This document shows, piece after piece, positions 9,153 through 17,983 of a DNA stretch of 64,000 bases. The translations under genes were made by a program, and so were the position numbers. Positions within the stretch are counted from its first letter, which is position 1; every line of letters starts with the position of its first letter. Source of the stretch: Caldifarciminota bacterium (GTDB lineage Bacteria > Hydrothermota > Hydrothermia > UBA1063 > CAJXJZ01). The notes beneath the pieces are model-generated. The model was not told the DNA's origin. It saw only the letters and a list, made by a program, of their open reading frames with translations, and made no database searches. The stretch is from contig JALSNX010000027.1 of NCBI GenBank assembly GCA_026986775.1, forward strand, positions 186,001-250,000, given 5' to 3'.

Positions 9153-9982
9153 TTCTGCATCTCCCTGTAAGCATTTAAAAGCTCCTCAAGTATCTCAAGG
9201 CGTGTTTCTCTGAGCCTTATATCCCTCCTTCTGAGCACTCTGAAGAGATCAAGGTTAACCTCTGCTACCATAAACTCCTCTTCAAGCAAAGCTGCCTGAT
9301 GAGTGAGATTGCCTGCGGCATCAAATACCATGCTTCCACCCCAGTAGGTGACACCGTCCTGAATTCCAGCCTGGTTGACCATTACAAATGGAAGGATATT
9401 GTCGTATATTCGTGATGTTAAAAAGGCCTTCCATACCTCTGGTTTCCCCCTATCAAATGGTGAAGCTGATAGTACGAATATTATTTCAGCTCCTTTGAAA
9501 GCCAGTATCCTGGCAGGCTCAGGGAACCACACGTCTTCGCATATGAGTATACCGGTTTTCCCCCATGGGGTAGAAAATACATTTACGCTTGTTCCCGGTG
9601 TAAAATAACGCTTTTCGTCAAATAGTCTGTAGTTTACCAGTTGCACCTTTCTGTGAATTCCCAGAATATTACCCTTACCTATGATGGCAGCCGCATTATA
9701 GAAAAAGCCTCTTTCATCCCTATCAACAAATCCAATTATGAGATACGGATGTATATTTTTTGAAATGTCAACGAGTTCATTGACAAGTTCAAGGTTTTCA
9801 TTCACTTTATCAAGGTATATATCACCAGAGCCGAATCCAAGGGTTGATAATTCGGGGAAAACTATAACATCAACGTTTTCCTCTTTACCTCTCTCAATAA
9901 ATCTGAGAATTCTTTCCCTGTTTCCCTTTATATCACCGAGTCTTGTTATAATCTGCCCTATTCCTATGCGGAGTTTTCGCAT
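9149..9982 (-). CDS. Nitrilase-superfamily amidase, probable glutaminase partner of NadE
   Basis: A 277-residue carbon-nitrogen hydrolase with the complete Glu-Lys-Cys triad: E44 (FPEL), K112 (HRKVQL) and C148 (LICEDVWFP). The CEDVWFP context and overall layout resemble the glutaminase domain of glutamine-dependent NAD synthetases more than ordinary omega-amidases. The 4-base overlap with nadE supports a role in supplying ammonia to NadE. The ATG lies 6 bases after a -10 box with no Shine-Dalgarno, so the mRNA may be leaderless. A stand-alone amidase of another specificity remains possible. Confidence 0.85.
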   Translation of the reverse strand: MRKLRIGIGQIITRLGDIKGNRERILRFIERGKEENVDVIVFPELSTLGFGSGDIYLDKVNENLELVNELVDISKNIHPYLIIGFVDRDERGFFYNAAAIIGKGNILGIHRKVQLVNYRLFDEKRYFTPGTSVNVFSTPWGKTGILICEDVWFPEPARILAFKGAEIIFVLSASPFDRGKPEVWKAFLTSRIYDNILPFVMVNQAGIQDGVTYWGGSMVFDAAGNLTHQAALLEEEFMVAEVNLDLFRVLRRRDIRLRETRLEILEELLNAYREMQK

Positions 9983-9988
9983 AAAAAT

Positions 9989-10017
9989 AGTTTAATGTAT
10001 TTTTTATGTTGCTCCAA
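9989..10017 (-). promoter_or_regulatory. Promoter for the nitrilase-nadE-purH group
   Basis: Reading the minus strand: -35 TTGGAG (10012-10017), 17-bp spacer, -10 TAAACT (9989-9994), then 6 bases to the ATG at 9982. The -35 overlaps the tatD stop region. This gives an internal leaderless start inside the long minus-strand run. Confidence 0.55.
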
Positions 10018-10774
10018 CATTTAATTTAAAAAGCCTTTGAGTATTGCTGTAAGTTGTTTCTATAAGATGCTCCTCTCTGATACCGGTTATCTCGGAGAGT
10101 TTTTTTATAACATGTACTATGAAGGATGGTTCATTTCTCTTCCCCCTCATGGGCATTGGAGAAAGATATGGCGAATCAGTTTCAACCAATAAGCGGTCTG
10201 GAGGAACCATTCTGGCAGCTTCACGTATTTTTTCTGCATTTTTGTAAGTGATTATCCCGGAGAAGGAAACATAAAAGTTACGTTTCAATACCTCCTGAAC
10301 TTCCTCTATAGTGCCTGTGAAACAATGAAATACTCCATAAAGTCCTGGAAATTCGTCAATTATCTGAAAAATGTCCATAAAAGCGTCCCGCACGTGGAGT
10401 ATTACTGGCAGATTAAAGGTCAGAGCCATTTCAAACTGTCTTTTTAATATTTCTTTTTGTTTATCCACAACGTCACGGTCGTAGTAATAGTCAAGTCCTA
10501 TTTCACCTATGGCTACATATTTTCCGGTTTCTAATTCTTTTTTGAGTTCCTCTTCATTGAATTTTTCAGTGTTGTGAGGATGAAATCCTATAGCAGGATA
10601 GAAGAGTTCAGGATGCTCATTTGCAAGTGCAAGCGCCTTTTTACCGCTTGTAATATCTTCAGAAGGAACTATTATAATGCCTATTTTAGCTTTTTGAGCA
10701 CGCTGAATAACTTTACCTCTGTCCCTGTTAAATTTTTTATCGTACAGGTGGGCGTGAGAGTCTGCTATTTTCAC
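10004..10774 (-). CDS. tatD: TatD-family metal-dependent DNase
   Basis: A 256-residue TIM-barrel hydrolase of the TatD/YcfH family. Metal-binding and signature motifs appear in order: DSHAHLYD at the N-terminus, GEIGLDYY near residue 92, ILHVRDA, FHCFTG and VETDSPYLSP near 205-215. Members show 3'-5' exonuclease or general DNase activity, with suggested roles in DNA repair and D-aminoacyl-tRNA quality control. The start overlaps the stop of the bactofilin gene by 4 bases. Confidence 0.93.
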   Translation of the reverse strand: MKIADSHAHLYDKKFNRDRGKVIQRAQKAKIGIIIVPSEDITSGKKALALANEHPELFYPAIGFHPHNTEKFNEEELKKELETGKYVAIGEIGLDYYYDRDVVDKQKEILKRQFEMALTFNLPVILHVRDAFMDIFQIIDEFPGLYGVFHCFTGTIEEVQEVLKRNFYVSFSGIITYKNAEKIREAARMVPPDRLLVETDSPYLSPMPMRGKRNEPSFIVHVIKKLSEITGIREEHLIETTYSNTQRLFKLNVGAT

Positions 10775-11172
10775 TTTTTCTTGTTATCATCCTTTATAAG
10801 TTTGGGACCTTCACCCTGACCGGAGAATCCACTCTTGGTCATGTTGCAGGTACCATCAAAAATAACACCGTCATTTACGATGAGTCCCTTGCAGGTTATA
10901 TCACCCTGGAACCTTGCACCTGTTTCAAATTCTATCTTTTCATCAACCTTTATGGTTCCCTTTAAATTACCACCTATTACCGCATTTTTGGTTCTAAGTT
11001 CTCCGTCAAAGTTACCACTTTTACCAAGAACAAAGGTACCATTTACAATCACTTTGCCCTTGAGTCTTCCGTCCAGTCTCATACTTCCTCTAACTGTGAG
11101 GTTCCCTTCAATTTCTGCACCAGGACCTATAATTGTGTCCATTCTGTCTTCTCTGTAATCTTTTTGCGCCAT
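10771..11172 (-). CDS. Bactofilin (polymer-forming cytoskeletal protein)
   Basis: A 133-residue bactofilin. The core (about 12-115) is a right-handed beta-helix made of regular short repeats with alternating Gly, Asn and hydrophobic residues (GNLTVRGSMRLDGRLKGKV and so on), flanked by polar tails. Bactofilins polymerise without nucleotides at the inner membrane face and shape the cell wall. A GGAGG Shine-Dalgarno precedes the ATG. It starts 4 bases after the C25 protease stop, so the two are probably co-transcribed. Confidence 0.92.
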   Translation of the reverse strand: MAQKDYREDRMDTIIGPGAEIEGNLTVRGSMRLDGRLKGKVIVNGTFVLGKSGNFDGELRTKNAVIGGNLKGTIKVDEKIEFETGARFQGDITCKGLIVNDGVIFDGTCNMTKSGFSGQGEGPKLIKDDNKKK

Positions 11173-11176
11173 GATT

Positions 11177-14100
11177 TTACCTCCTCTCTATAAAAAGGCC
11201 TTTTCTGATTTTTGTTTTATTCCCATCTGTGTCAATGGTAAGTACAACCATATAAAAGCCACTTGCTGGCAGCTCTCCAAATATGTCTCTTCCATTCCAG
11301 TAAATTGAATTGAACCCCTGGGGAAAGTATTGATTTGGACTTTTGAAAATAAGGGTACCCGAGATTGTATAGATTGCGACCTGAACCCTTGCAGCTTTTT
11401 CAAGTTTAAAGGTTATATGTGTGCCTCTATTTCCCCTTATTGGGTTGGGATAAATAAGTACTGAACTTATCTTCTGCGAACTTTCCTCCGCATATATTTT
11501 AAACGTTTTCTGACTTCTGTTTCCTCCATTATCGTAAGCAACGATTGAAAGGTCATGAAGACCTTCGCTTTCAAGCTTTACGTCGTAAAATATTTGACCC
11601 TTTGTATATGAATTTTCGTCGTATTTGAAATAAGGTGAAAGGTCATAGGTGCCATTGTCAATAACAAGATATACACCCTTTTCTTCTCCCACACCCTGAA
11701 GATTTATGCCATATGAGTCTTCAATTTCAGCCTGTATCGTGAAGGAAAGTGGAGTGTTGACAGTGGCATTACCGGTTATTTCCTGTCCTCCAATAATTAC
11801 CCTGATAGAAGGCCCTTTTACATCCGGTGCTGGAGTACCTCTTGAAAGTTTGAACTCACCTGTGGCTTCTATTACGGAGTTACCTGAGCTTCGCAGAGTA
11901 TTCAGATAAATGGTGCCAGTATCGGCATTCTGTGGCAGGAAGAAGGAAAAGATTGCTGTGTCCATTGATTTATTAAGAGACCCTCTGAACAGTACAGGTG
12001 TCGTTGTGTGGTATGTTAACGCATAATTATTCGGGTAAGTGTAATATGTTTTGATTCTCGGCTGTCCAATAATCTCTGTTAGAATAGTGCCGCGATGTTC
12101 ACCGTGGATAAATACGCTGGAACGTTCACCGGTTTTGAGTGTATCACTGTTGGAGCTTATATTAAGAGCGTTATCAATTAGCGGATAATAGAACATAACT
12201 GTAGGGTCCCCAAGCAAAAAATACGATGGATCCTGCCCTGAAAGGGATACTTCTCCCAGAGGATGTTTTTTCCCATCAAGAGAAAAGCCGAAAATATTCC
12301 TCCCTGTAATTCCATTAGTGAATGCGAAAGTCGCATGTGGTGATGCAATAACTCCAATAACACCTTCGGGATTTAAAACCCAATCTTCAGCTATTACTCT
12401 GGGAGGTTCTATCCTTGAAAAAGCACCAAATTTACATGTAAGTATAACGCATAAGGGTGGTTTGCCATGAGTATTTATGAGGTTAACATCATTTATTGTA
12501 AATAGCATCTCATGTGTCATCTGAACAGGATTGCTGTGTCCGTAGAATCCCATTATGAGATTGCCTCTGTTCATAGCATTTATAAAAGCGATTTTTGCAA
12601 GTCTTCCCCGCTCCTCGGGATTCTGAGGTGAGCCATAATCGGTCTCATAAACGGTTATTTTTTCTGCCTGAGGTGGGGTGTAAGATGTGTACAGAGCCTC
12701 CGCCTGTGGAACGTGCCATGATGCTTCGCTATCTCCTCCGTATGGTCCCCTTTCATCATCAGAAACAAGGAGAATACGCTGTCTGTAAAAGGATGAGCTG
12801 TTTTCCTGCTCGTAGGCAATAACTTTGTTGAAGTATGAAGCCACCTCGTCAGATGTCCTTACAGGAACCCTTCCATAAAATAGGTCGGGCCTTCCATCGC
12901 CATTCATGTCAGAATAAAAGCTTTCTATTGCCTCTGAGAAGGTGTTTATATCAGCAGTTTCAAAAGGTTCATAGGGGGGAACAATGTTCCCTTCTTTTGT
13001 CTCAATACCCCTGTAATCGTAAGTGCCATCACCAACCATCATAAGGAATTTTAATCTGGGAATGCCATCTGACATGCCGCTCTGATAAACATAATATACA
13101 AAGTTTCTGATACTTACAGGGTCATGAGACCCAAATCCAAAGTCTCTGTAAATATCCTCCACTGAAACGATTTTTATGTTACCCTCACCCCAGACCCATA
13201 AACTATCCCTCAAAACAGGAAAGTGAGAAGCCCTATAGGACCTGTATCTCCAGAGAGAAGGTACCAGACTTCTTGATGTTATAATCAGCATGTCAGTGTT
13301 GCTGAAGTCAGTAGAGTAAAGGCTACCGAGATTGGGAGCCACGGCTATTTCAGGTATAGTAAGCTTTCTTGCTATGAAATATCGAGTCATGCCCCTTGCA
13401 GTATCATGAACGTAGTAATTTCCATTAGTTACCTGTGTTCCTAACATATACGGTGAGAGGGGGTCAGTTATATTAAATACATAACCCGGTTGATCACCAA
13501 TGGAAAAGGAATAGTTTCCATTACCGGTTATGAATATCTCTTTGTTATCGGTGCTTATTGGAGAGGTTTTGTAAATAACATCGTACCAGTCAAGATAAAT
13601 CTGGTCTCCGTAAGAATCATCCTCTCCTGAAAGCCGGGTGATTTTTATCCTGAAAGTGTTTTCTCCTGCGTTAACTTTCATTGGATACAGTGTTCTCTGA
13701 ATTATGAAGTATCCGGATGGAGAAAATGTATCTGTGATAAAAGGGGTTATAATGGAGACTGTTCTTCTAATGCCCTCACCACCGACAAGTCTTATTCTGA
13801 GTGTGGCTGTGTCCGAAGCGGGATTTTCAAGGTTAAAAGAAAATTCCCTTTCTCCATCAGGACTGCCCTGAAACCTGATTACTGACTCACCAACCCATAA
13901 AAGTCCTTTCCATGCAATATTAGTTTCGTCTGTCTCGTGATGCAGGAAACTAATGGCATCAAATATTTGTGGAGCAGCGGAATAGGGGAGTGTGTTTATA
14001 ATCTTTCCACTTTTTCCAAAGGCAAGCCAGTAAAATGTAGTATCAGTATAGGGGTTATGATATGGTATAAAGGTTGTATCCGATTTTTTCCATGAAAATG

Positions 14101-14956
14101 GTCCTTCTCCATAGAAGATTATATAATCGCCGGCATCAAATACTCCATTAGAATTTTCGTCCTTTACCATTATGGGAATCTCCCTCATATAGAAATCTTC
14201 GCTTGACAGAGAGGATATGAGGGTGTCAGGTCCCCTTGAGTACAGGCTGATTTGTGTTATTGGAAACGTGGCATATAATCCTCTGTCGTGCAAAACAGAG
14301 TAGGGTATTTTATAGGCTCCGCTCGTTGTGAGAGGAATTCTGAACCAGATAAGTGCAGAGTCAAATACCGGGCCGCTTTTTTGAAATGACAATTTGCTTT
14401 TCTGTTTGTAAACTGTTCCTTTCAAGATATTTCTGAATAAAAATCTATGTTTATCGGAGGTGTATTTAGTACTCCATATAATCCTGAAAGATAGTTCCTC
14501 TGTTAACACAATTTCTCTTTTTGCAGGATTGAATCTTACAGGGTAGATTCTTATCCTGTAAAACTGTCTTCCTCGTATGTTCACTTCTTTAATGTTAAGG
14601 CTGTATTTGGGTAGATACACATTCTGGTTGTAAACGTTTTTGTCTTTCACATAAGCAGTTACCATGCCTTTTTTATCAAATGACGGTAAAGGCATGTAAG
14701 TACCGGTGTATTTCATAGTTTTTTTGTCCAATGTATCTATTTGATGGAGTTTGCCATGTGCAGGCACTATATATTCATAGTAGGGTAGAGCTGGATAACC
14801 ACTTTTCCTGTAAATTGTGCCATTTCCTCCTGAAAGCACCATGTAGTTCTGGACCTTCACAATGGAGTCAGTAAGGCGGAATGTGTACTGGCTAAAGGTG
14901 CTGGTTTGAATAGTTTTACTGAGGGCTGTCGTAAGAAGCAATATCGCGTAAAACAT
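11177..14956 (-). CDS. Secreted C25 (gingipain-type) cysteine protease with Por-type tail
   Basis: A 1259-residue exported protease. It has an N-terminal signal peptide (FYAILLLTTALS), a long beta-rich propeptide region, a C25 catalytic domain (about 555-920) with the His-Cys dyad H808 (YGHSNP) and C842 (LTCKFG), an Ig-like segment, and a C-terminal tail of about 90 residues beginning near YPNPIRGN that resembles FlgD-Ig/type IX secretion tails. Size and layout resemble the PorU sortase, but other C25 proteases look alike. The preferred start is the ATG at 14956, 6 bases after AGGAGG; a GTG lies one codon upstream. It overlaps the Trm112-like gene by about 40 bases. Confidence 0.85.
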   Translation of the reverse strand: MFYAILLLTTALSKTIQTSTFSQYTFRLTDSIVKVQNYMVLSGGNGTIYRKSGYPALPYYEYIVPAHGKLHQIDTLDKKTMKYTGTYMPLPSFDKKGMVTAYVKDKNVYNQNVYLPKYSLNIKEVNIRGRQFYRIRIYPVRFNPAKREIVLTEELSFRIIWSTKYTSDKHRFLFRNILKGTVYKQKSKLSFQKSGPVFDSALIWFRIPLTTSGAYKIPYSVLHDRGLYATFPITQISLYSRGPDTLISSLSSEDFYMREIPIMVKDENSNGVFDAGDYIIFYGEGPFSWKKSDTTFIPYHNPYTDTTFYWLAFGKSGKIINTLPYSAAPQIFDAISFLHHETDETNIAWKGLLWVGESVIRFQGSPDGEREFSFNLENPASDTATLRIRLVGGEGIRRTVSIITPFITDTFSPSGYFIIQRTLYPMKVNAGENTFRIKITRLSGEDDSYGDQIYLDWYDVIYKTSPISTDNKEIFITGNGNYSFSIGDQPGYVFNITDPLSPYMLGTQVTNGNYYVHDTARGMTRYFIARKLTIPEIAVAPNLGSLYSTDFSNTDMLIITSRSLVPSLWRYRSYRASHFPVLRDSLWVWGEGNIKIVSVEDIYRDFGFGSHDPVSIRNFVYYVYQSGMSDGIPRLKFLMMVGDGTYDYRGIETKEGNIVPPYEPFETADINTFSEAIESFYSDMNGDGRPDLFYGRVPVRTSDEVASYFNKVIAYEQENSSSFYRQRILLVSDDERGPYGGDSEASWHVPQAEALYTSYTPPQAEKITVYETDYGSPQNPEERGRLAKIAFINAMNRGNLIMGFYGHSNPVQMTHEMLFTINDVNLINTHGKPPLCVILTCKFGAFSRIEPPRVIAEDWVLNPEGVIGVIASPHATFAFTNGITGRNIFGFSLDGKKHPLGEVSLSGQDPSYFLLGDPTVMFYYPLIDNALNISSNSDTLKTGERSSVFIHGEHRGTILTEIIGQPRIKTYYTYPNNYALTYHTTTPVLFRGSLNKSMDTAIFSFFLPQNADTGTIYLNTLRSSGNSVIEATGEFKLSRGTPAPDVKGPSIRVIIGGQEITGNATVNTPLSFTIQAEIEDSYGINLQGVGEEKGVYLVIDNGTYDLSPYFKYDENSYTKGQIFYDVKLESEGLHDLSIVAYDNGGNRSQKTFKIYAEESSQKISSVLIYPNPIRGNRGTHITFKLEKAARVQVAIYTISGTLIFKSPNQYFPQGFNSIYWNGRDIFGELPASGFYMVVLTIDTDGNKTKIRKGLFIERR

Positions 14957-15113
14957 CACCTGCCTCCTTTTCAGAAAGAAGTACGGGAATACCGTCTATT
15001 ACGGGATACTTCTTCCCGCACTCCATACATTTAAGCTGTTTTTCACTGTCCATATACTGAAGTTTACCTTTGCATTCTGGACATACAAGAAGATTCAGAT
15101 ACTCTTTTCTCAT
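14916..15113 (-). CDS. Trm112-like zinc-ribbon protein
   Basis: A 65-residue protein of the Trm112/YcaR family with two CxxC pairs (C11-P-E-C14 and C29-M-E-C32) and the ending YPVIDGIPVLL that is diagnostic. Trm112 proteins activate methyltransferases in eukaryotes and archaea, and a methyltransferase gene lies two genes upstream; any partnership is an inference. The ATG is 6 bases after a TATAAT box with no Shine-Dalgarno, suggesting a leaderless transcript. Confidence 0.85.
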   Translation of the reverse strand: MRKEYLNLLVCPECKGKLQYMDSEKQLKCMECGKKYPVIDGIPVLLSEKEAGDVLRDIASYDSPQ

Positions 15114-15119
15114 TTTTTA

Positions 15120-15148
15120 ATTATAAACCAGGTTCTTCAGCCTCAAAA
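15120..15148 (-). promoter_or_regulatory. Probable leaderless promoter of the Trm112-like gene
   Basis: A perfect -10 TATAAT (15120-15125, minus strand) ends 6 bases before the ATG. The 17-bp-spaced -35 (TTTTGA, 15143-15148) is weak and overlaps the 3' end of the EndoQ gene. Confidence 0.45.
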
Positions 15149-16363
15149 GAGAAGGCCATCTTTAAAGCGTGTGTTTTTAACCGATATTTTCCCGTAAACT
15201 CCGTCATATCCAGGTTCAACTTTTACCTTCTCTTCTCTTACATTATGGATTGCGGTAGCTATCTCATTACCCGCTATTCTGGCGATTTCTTCTCTTTTAG
15301 CATTTAAAAGCACGTTAAACTCATTGTTGAAGAAAGCTATGAGTTTCTGATAAACATTATCAACAGCTTTTGTATTCTTGCCTTTTTTTAGAATATCGCT
15401 TATTATCTCTTTAAGTGGAATAAGCCTCTTATAAGGAATAAACCTTTCTGGTTTCTGTCCATATTTTCTATCTGCAAGTTCATAAACCCTGTGCAGGACT
15501 CCCAGAGTGAGTTGCCTTCCACACACAGGACATATATTATTATTTTTTATACTCTCTTCAGGTGACATGGAAACTTTGCAGATCCTGTGTCCATCAAAGT
15601 GGTATTTCCCCTCTTCAGGAAAAAACTCTATTGTGTACAGGAATGTATTTGAATCCTTCTCCCGTAAAACCCTCTTGAGTTCAACAATGTTTAGACGCCT
15701 GGCAAATACATTTGCCTCCCTTCCTAAATTTTCAAGTGAGTGGGCATCTGAATTTGATACAAGTGCAAAATCGTCTAATTCGGATACCATCCAGTTCATT
15801 GGTGGATCGGAAGATAAACCCGTTTCCAGAGCGTCTATCAAGTATATGTCAGGCCCACAACATTCTTCAAGTGAGTTATATCCAGAGTTGGAACCAAATA
15901 TAGAAAACCAGGGTGTCCAGATATGCGCCGGGATTATCACTATCCGTTCGTCAATTTCTTTAGCCTCCCTGAAAAGTTCTTTAACGTGAAGCCCTACAAT
16001 TGGTCTTCCGTCATAAGATAGATCCCATCTTTTTGATAGAAAGTCCGCATATTTTTGAACTGAGGTGAAATCAGGGAAAAGAAGGACTACATGGATTTTC
16101 CTTAGTTTTCCTCTGTCTTTATAGATTGTGGAAATCTCTGTTTCCAGAATAAAATCAATACCACCATATTCGTATATTCCCACGTCTTTTTCCTTCAGTT
16201 TCCTTTGGAGTTCTTTTATCCATAGAGGATGAAGTGCGTCACCAGTGGCAAGGAGGTCTATACCTTTTATTCGTGCCCATTCTGAAAGGGTGTCAAGGTT
16301 TATTTTTGATGAGGTTGCACGAGAGTATCTTGAGTGTATATGAAGGTCTGCTATATACGTCAT
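15143..16363 (-). CDS. EndoQ-type endonuclease (deaminated-base repair)
   Basis: A 406-residue protein with a PHP phosphoesterase domain (about 1-235) whose metal motifs are present: DLHIHSRYS at the N-terminus, GDALH, ETEIS, IPAHIWTPWFS and SNSDAHS. A single CPVCG zinc half-site embedded in NICPVCGRQLTLGVLHRV follows near 280, then a helical C-terminal region. This combination is characteristic of endonuclease Q, which cleaves 5' of uracil, hypoxanthine, xanthine or abasic sites in DNA. EndoQ is best known from Thermococcales and from scattered bacteria. The stop context suggests co-transcription with the upstream methyltransferase (4-base overlap). Confidence 0.85.
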   Translation of the reverse strand: MTYIADLHIHSRYSRATSSKINLDTLSEWARIKGIDLLATGDALHPLWIKELQRKLKEKDVGIYEYGGIDFILETEISTIYKDRGKLRKIHVVLLFPDFTSVQKYADFLSKRWDLSYDGRPIVGLHVKELFREAKEIDERIVIIPAHIWTPWFSIFGSNSGYNSLEECCGPDIYLIDALETGLSSDPPMNWMVSELDDFALVSNSDAHSLENLGREANVFARRLNIVELKRVLREKDSNTFLYTIEFFPEEGKYHFDGHRICKVSMSPEESIKNNNICPVCGRQLTLGVLHRVYELADRKYGQKPERFIPYKRLIPLKEIISDILKKGKNTKAVDNVYQKLIAFFNNEFNVLLNAKREEIARIAGNEIATAIHNVREEKVKVEPGYDGVYGKISVKNTRFKDGLLF

Positions 16364-17115
16364 TTTACTGCAACATAGTTTATTCTAAAACTATCCTTTT
16401 TGGGTGGTGAATAGGTGAGATGTTCATATGCTTCTGTTATTCTGAATCCTGCATCTTTGAGCATTGACAATACCTCGTCCCTGTTATATCCGCGTTCTCT
16501 ATGTATTTCGTCTATGCGAATGAACCTCCCATTCTCCTTTCTTACAAAGAGAGTTATATGCAGTTCAGACACCCCTGCATGATATCGTGTTCTCCATATT
16601 GAAACCATATCCTCGTCCTCCTCAATACGAGTTTTGGTCCCCCATTTTTCTTTAAGCACATGCACAGTATTCAGGTCAAATACAAACACACCGCCGTGGG
16701 ATAGTATGCGATAGACCTCTTTAAAAGTTTTTTTTAAGTCTTTCGGTCTCAATAAGTTATTTAAGCTATCAAAAATAGAAAACGCTACATCTACTGAATT
16801 GTCTAAAAGTGGAATTTTTCTTGCATCTGCGACGAATATAATGGGGGAATGTGAAGCATATCTATCAATTTTTTTCTTGAAGACACGTATCATTTCAATA
16901 GACCTGTCAAATGCAAGGTAAATCTCGTAGTTTTCTCTCAGATTCATGAGTCCGTTCCCTGTTCCACAGGCTATGTCAAGAATGCTGCGTGTTGTTTTTC
17001 GGTGAGCTTTAATAAAACTTTCAACATAAAACATCCACTCTCTGTAGTTAATTCTTTTCATGAGAAGGTCATAATAGGGTGCAATTGAGGTAAAGTTCTT
17101 ACTTATTTTGACCAT
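16360..17115 (-). CDS. Class I SAM-dependent methyltransferase
   Basis: A 251-residue Rossmann-fold methyltransferase. The SAM-binding motif I is DIACGTGNG near residue 46, an acidic motif II appears as AFDRS, and a motif near PLLDNSVDVAFS matches the methyltransferase-11/25 group. The substrate cannot be told. It overlaps the BtuF-like gene by 17 bases and EndoQ by 4, and lies two genes from a Trm112-like protein, a known methyltransferase activator in other systems. Confidence 0.85.
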   Translation of the reverse strand: MVKISKNFTSIAPYYDLLMKRINYREWMFYVESFIKAHRKTTRSILDIACGTGNGLMNLRENYEIYLAFDRSIEMIRVFKKKIDRYASHSPIIFVADARKIPLLDNSVDVAFSIFDSLNNLLRPKDLKKTFKEVYRILSHGGVFVFDLNTVHVLKEKWGTKTRIEEDEDMVSIWRTRYHAGVSELHITLFVRKENGRFIRIDEIHRERGYNRDEVLSMLKDAGFRITEAYEHLTYSPPKKDSFRINYVAVK

Positions 17116-17878
17116 CCTTTATACAGTATTCAAGAATTTTCCTGAGTTTCAGTGTTGCCTGAATTACTCTTGGTCCGGGCCGTGTGAAAATGTCAGCATC
17201 TACCTTGAAAATACAGCGATTTTTTGCTGCTTTTGTATCCTTTATCCCCAGCTTGTTCAAAAAATCAGTTGCTCTCAAATTTATACCCGCCAGGATAATT
17301 ATATCCGGGTTCAGCCGATATATATGTTCTAAAGAAATCATCCTGTAACCTTCAAAAGGTGCAGAATTTTTAGCTCCGGCCTTTTCAATAATTTCATTAA
17401 TGAAAGTGTTTTTTCCGGCAGAATAGAGAGGTCTGGAGGAAAGCACAAACAGTACGCTTCTATTTATAGAAGGAAGTGTATCTAGTGATTTTAATTCTTG
17501 CATAAACCGTACGTATCCGGTGGTATCTTTAACAAGCTCACCTATTTTTTTCATACATTCCGCTATATTCTTAAAAGAATTTTGTTTGCAGGATACGGTA
17601 TTAAGGCCGGCTTTTTCCAATTTTGCCTTCAATTTATCCTGCATGGGGGAAACTGTAATTACATAGTCTGGCTTGAGTTTTTTTATGGTTTCAATATTTG
17701 GATTTATGAGGTCACCCACATGGACCTTTGTTTTAGCATCTTCTGGATAATTACAGTATATGGTATTGCCAACAAGCAGGCTATCCAATTTAAGGTAATA
17801 AAATATTTCCGTTACACTTGGAGCAAGTGAAACGAATCTTAAATGTACTCCCAGTAAAAAAATCAGAAATAACTTCAT
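17099..17878 (-). CDS. BtuF-like cobalamin/iron-siderophore binding protein
   Basis: A 259-residue helical-backbone metal receptor (periplasmic-binding TroA/BtuF fold). The LAPSVTEIFYYLKLDSLLVGNTIYC segment is the classic N-terminal lobe of BtuF/FhuD, and IETIKKLKPDYVI and AGKNTFINEII are family motifs. A hydrophobic N-terminus (KLFLIFLLGVH) suggests export, but no lipobox cysteine is seen. No permease or ATPase is nearby. The ATG is only 6 bases from the end of tRNA-Leu, and no Shine-Dalgarno is present. Confidence 0.8.
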   Translation of the reverse strand: MKLFLIFLLGVHLRFVSLAPSVTEIFYYLKLDSLLVGNTIYCNYPEDAKTKVHVGDLINPNIETIKKLKPDYVITVSPMQDKLKAKLEKAGLNTVSCKQNSFKNIAECMKKIGELVKDTTGYVRFMQELKSLDTLPSINRSVLFVLSSRPLYSAGKNTFINEIIEKAGAKNSAPFEGYRMISLEHIYRLNPDIIILAGINLRATDFLNKLGIKDTKAAKNRCIFKVDADIFTRPGPRVIQATLKLRKILEYCIKDGQNK

Positions 17879-17884
17879 TTTCTA

Positions 17885-17967
17885 TGCGGGAGGCGGGACT
17901 TGAACCCGCACGGGCTAATCCCACCAGATCCTAAATCTGGCGCGTCTGCCTGTTCCGCCACCCCCGC
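17885..17967 (-). tRNA. tRNA-Leu (anticodon TAG)
   Basis: 83-nt cloverleaf on the minus strand. The 7-bp acceptor GCGGGGG pairs with CTCCCGC, with discriminator A at 17885. Anticodon stem CCAGA/TCTGG holds a loop with anticodon TAG; there is a long type II variable arm and a T arm GCGGG/CCCGC with TTCAAGT loop. CCA is not encoded. The next mRNA start codon lies 6 bases downstream. Confidence 0.95.
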
Positions 17968-17983
17968 TCTACAAAATAAAAAC

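Noticed and set aside
15507-15989. 160-codon plus-strand frame opposite EndoQ
   Set aside because: Shadow frame; the minus-strand EndoQ motifs are unambiguous.
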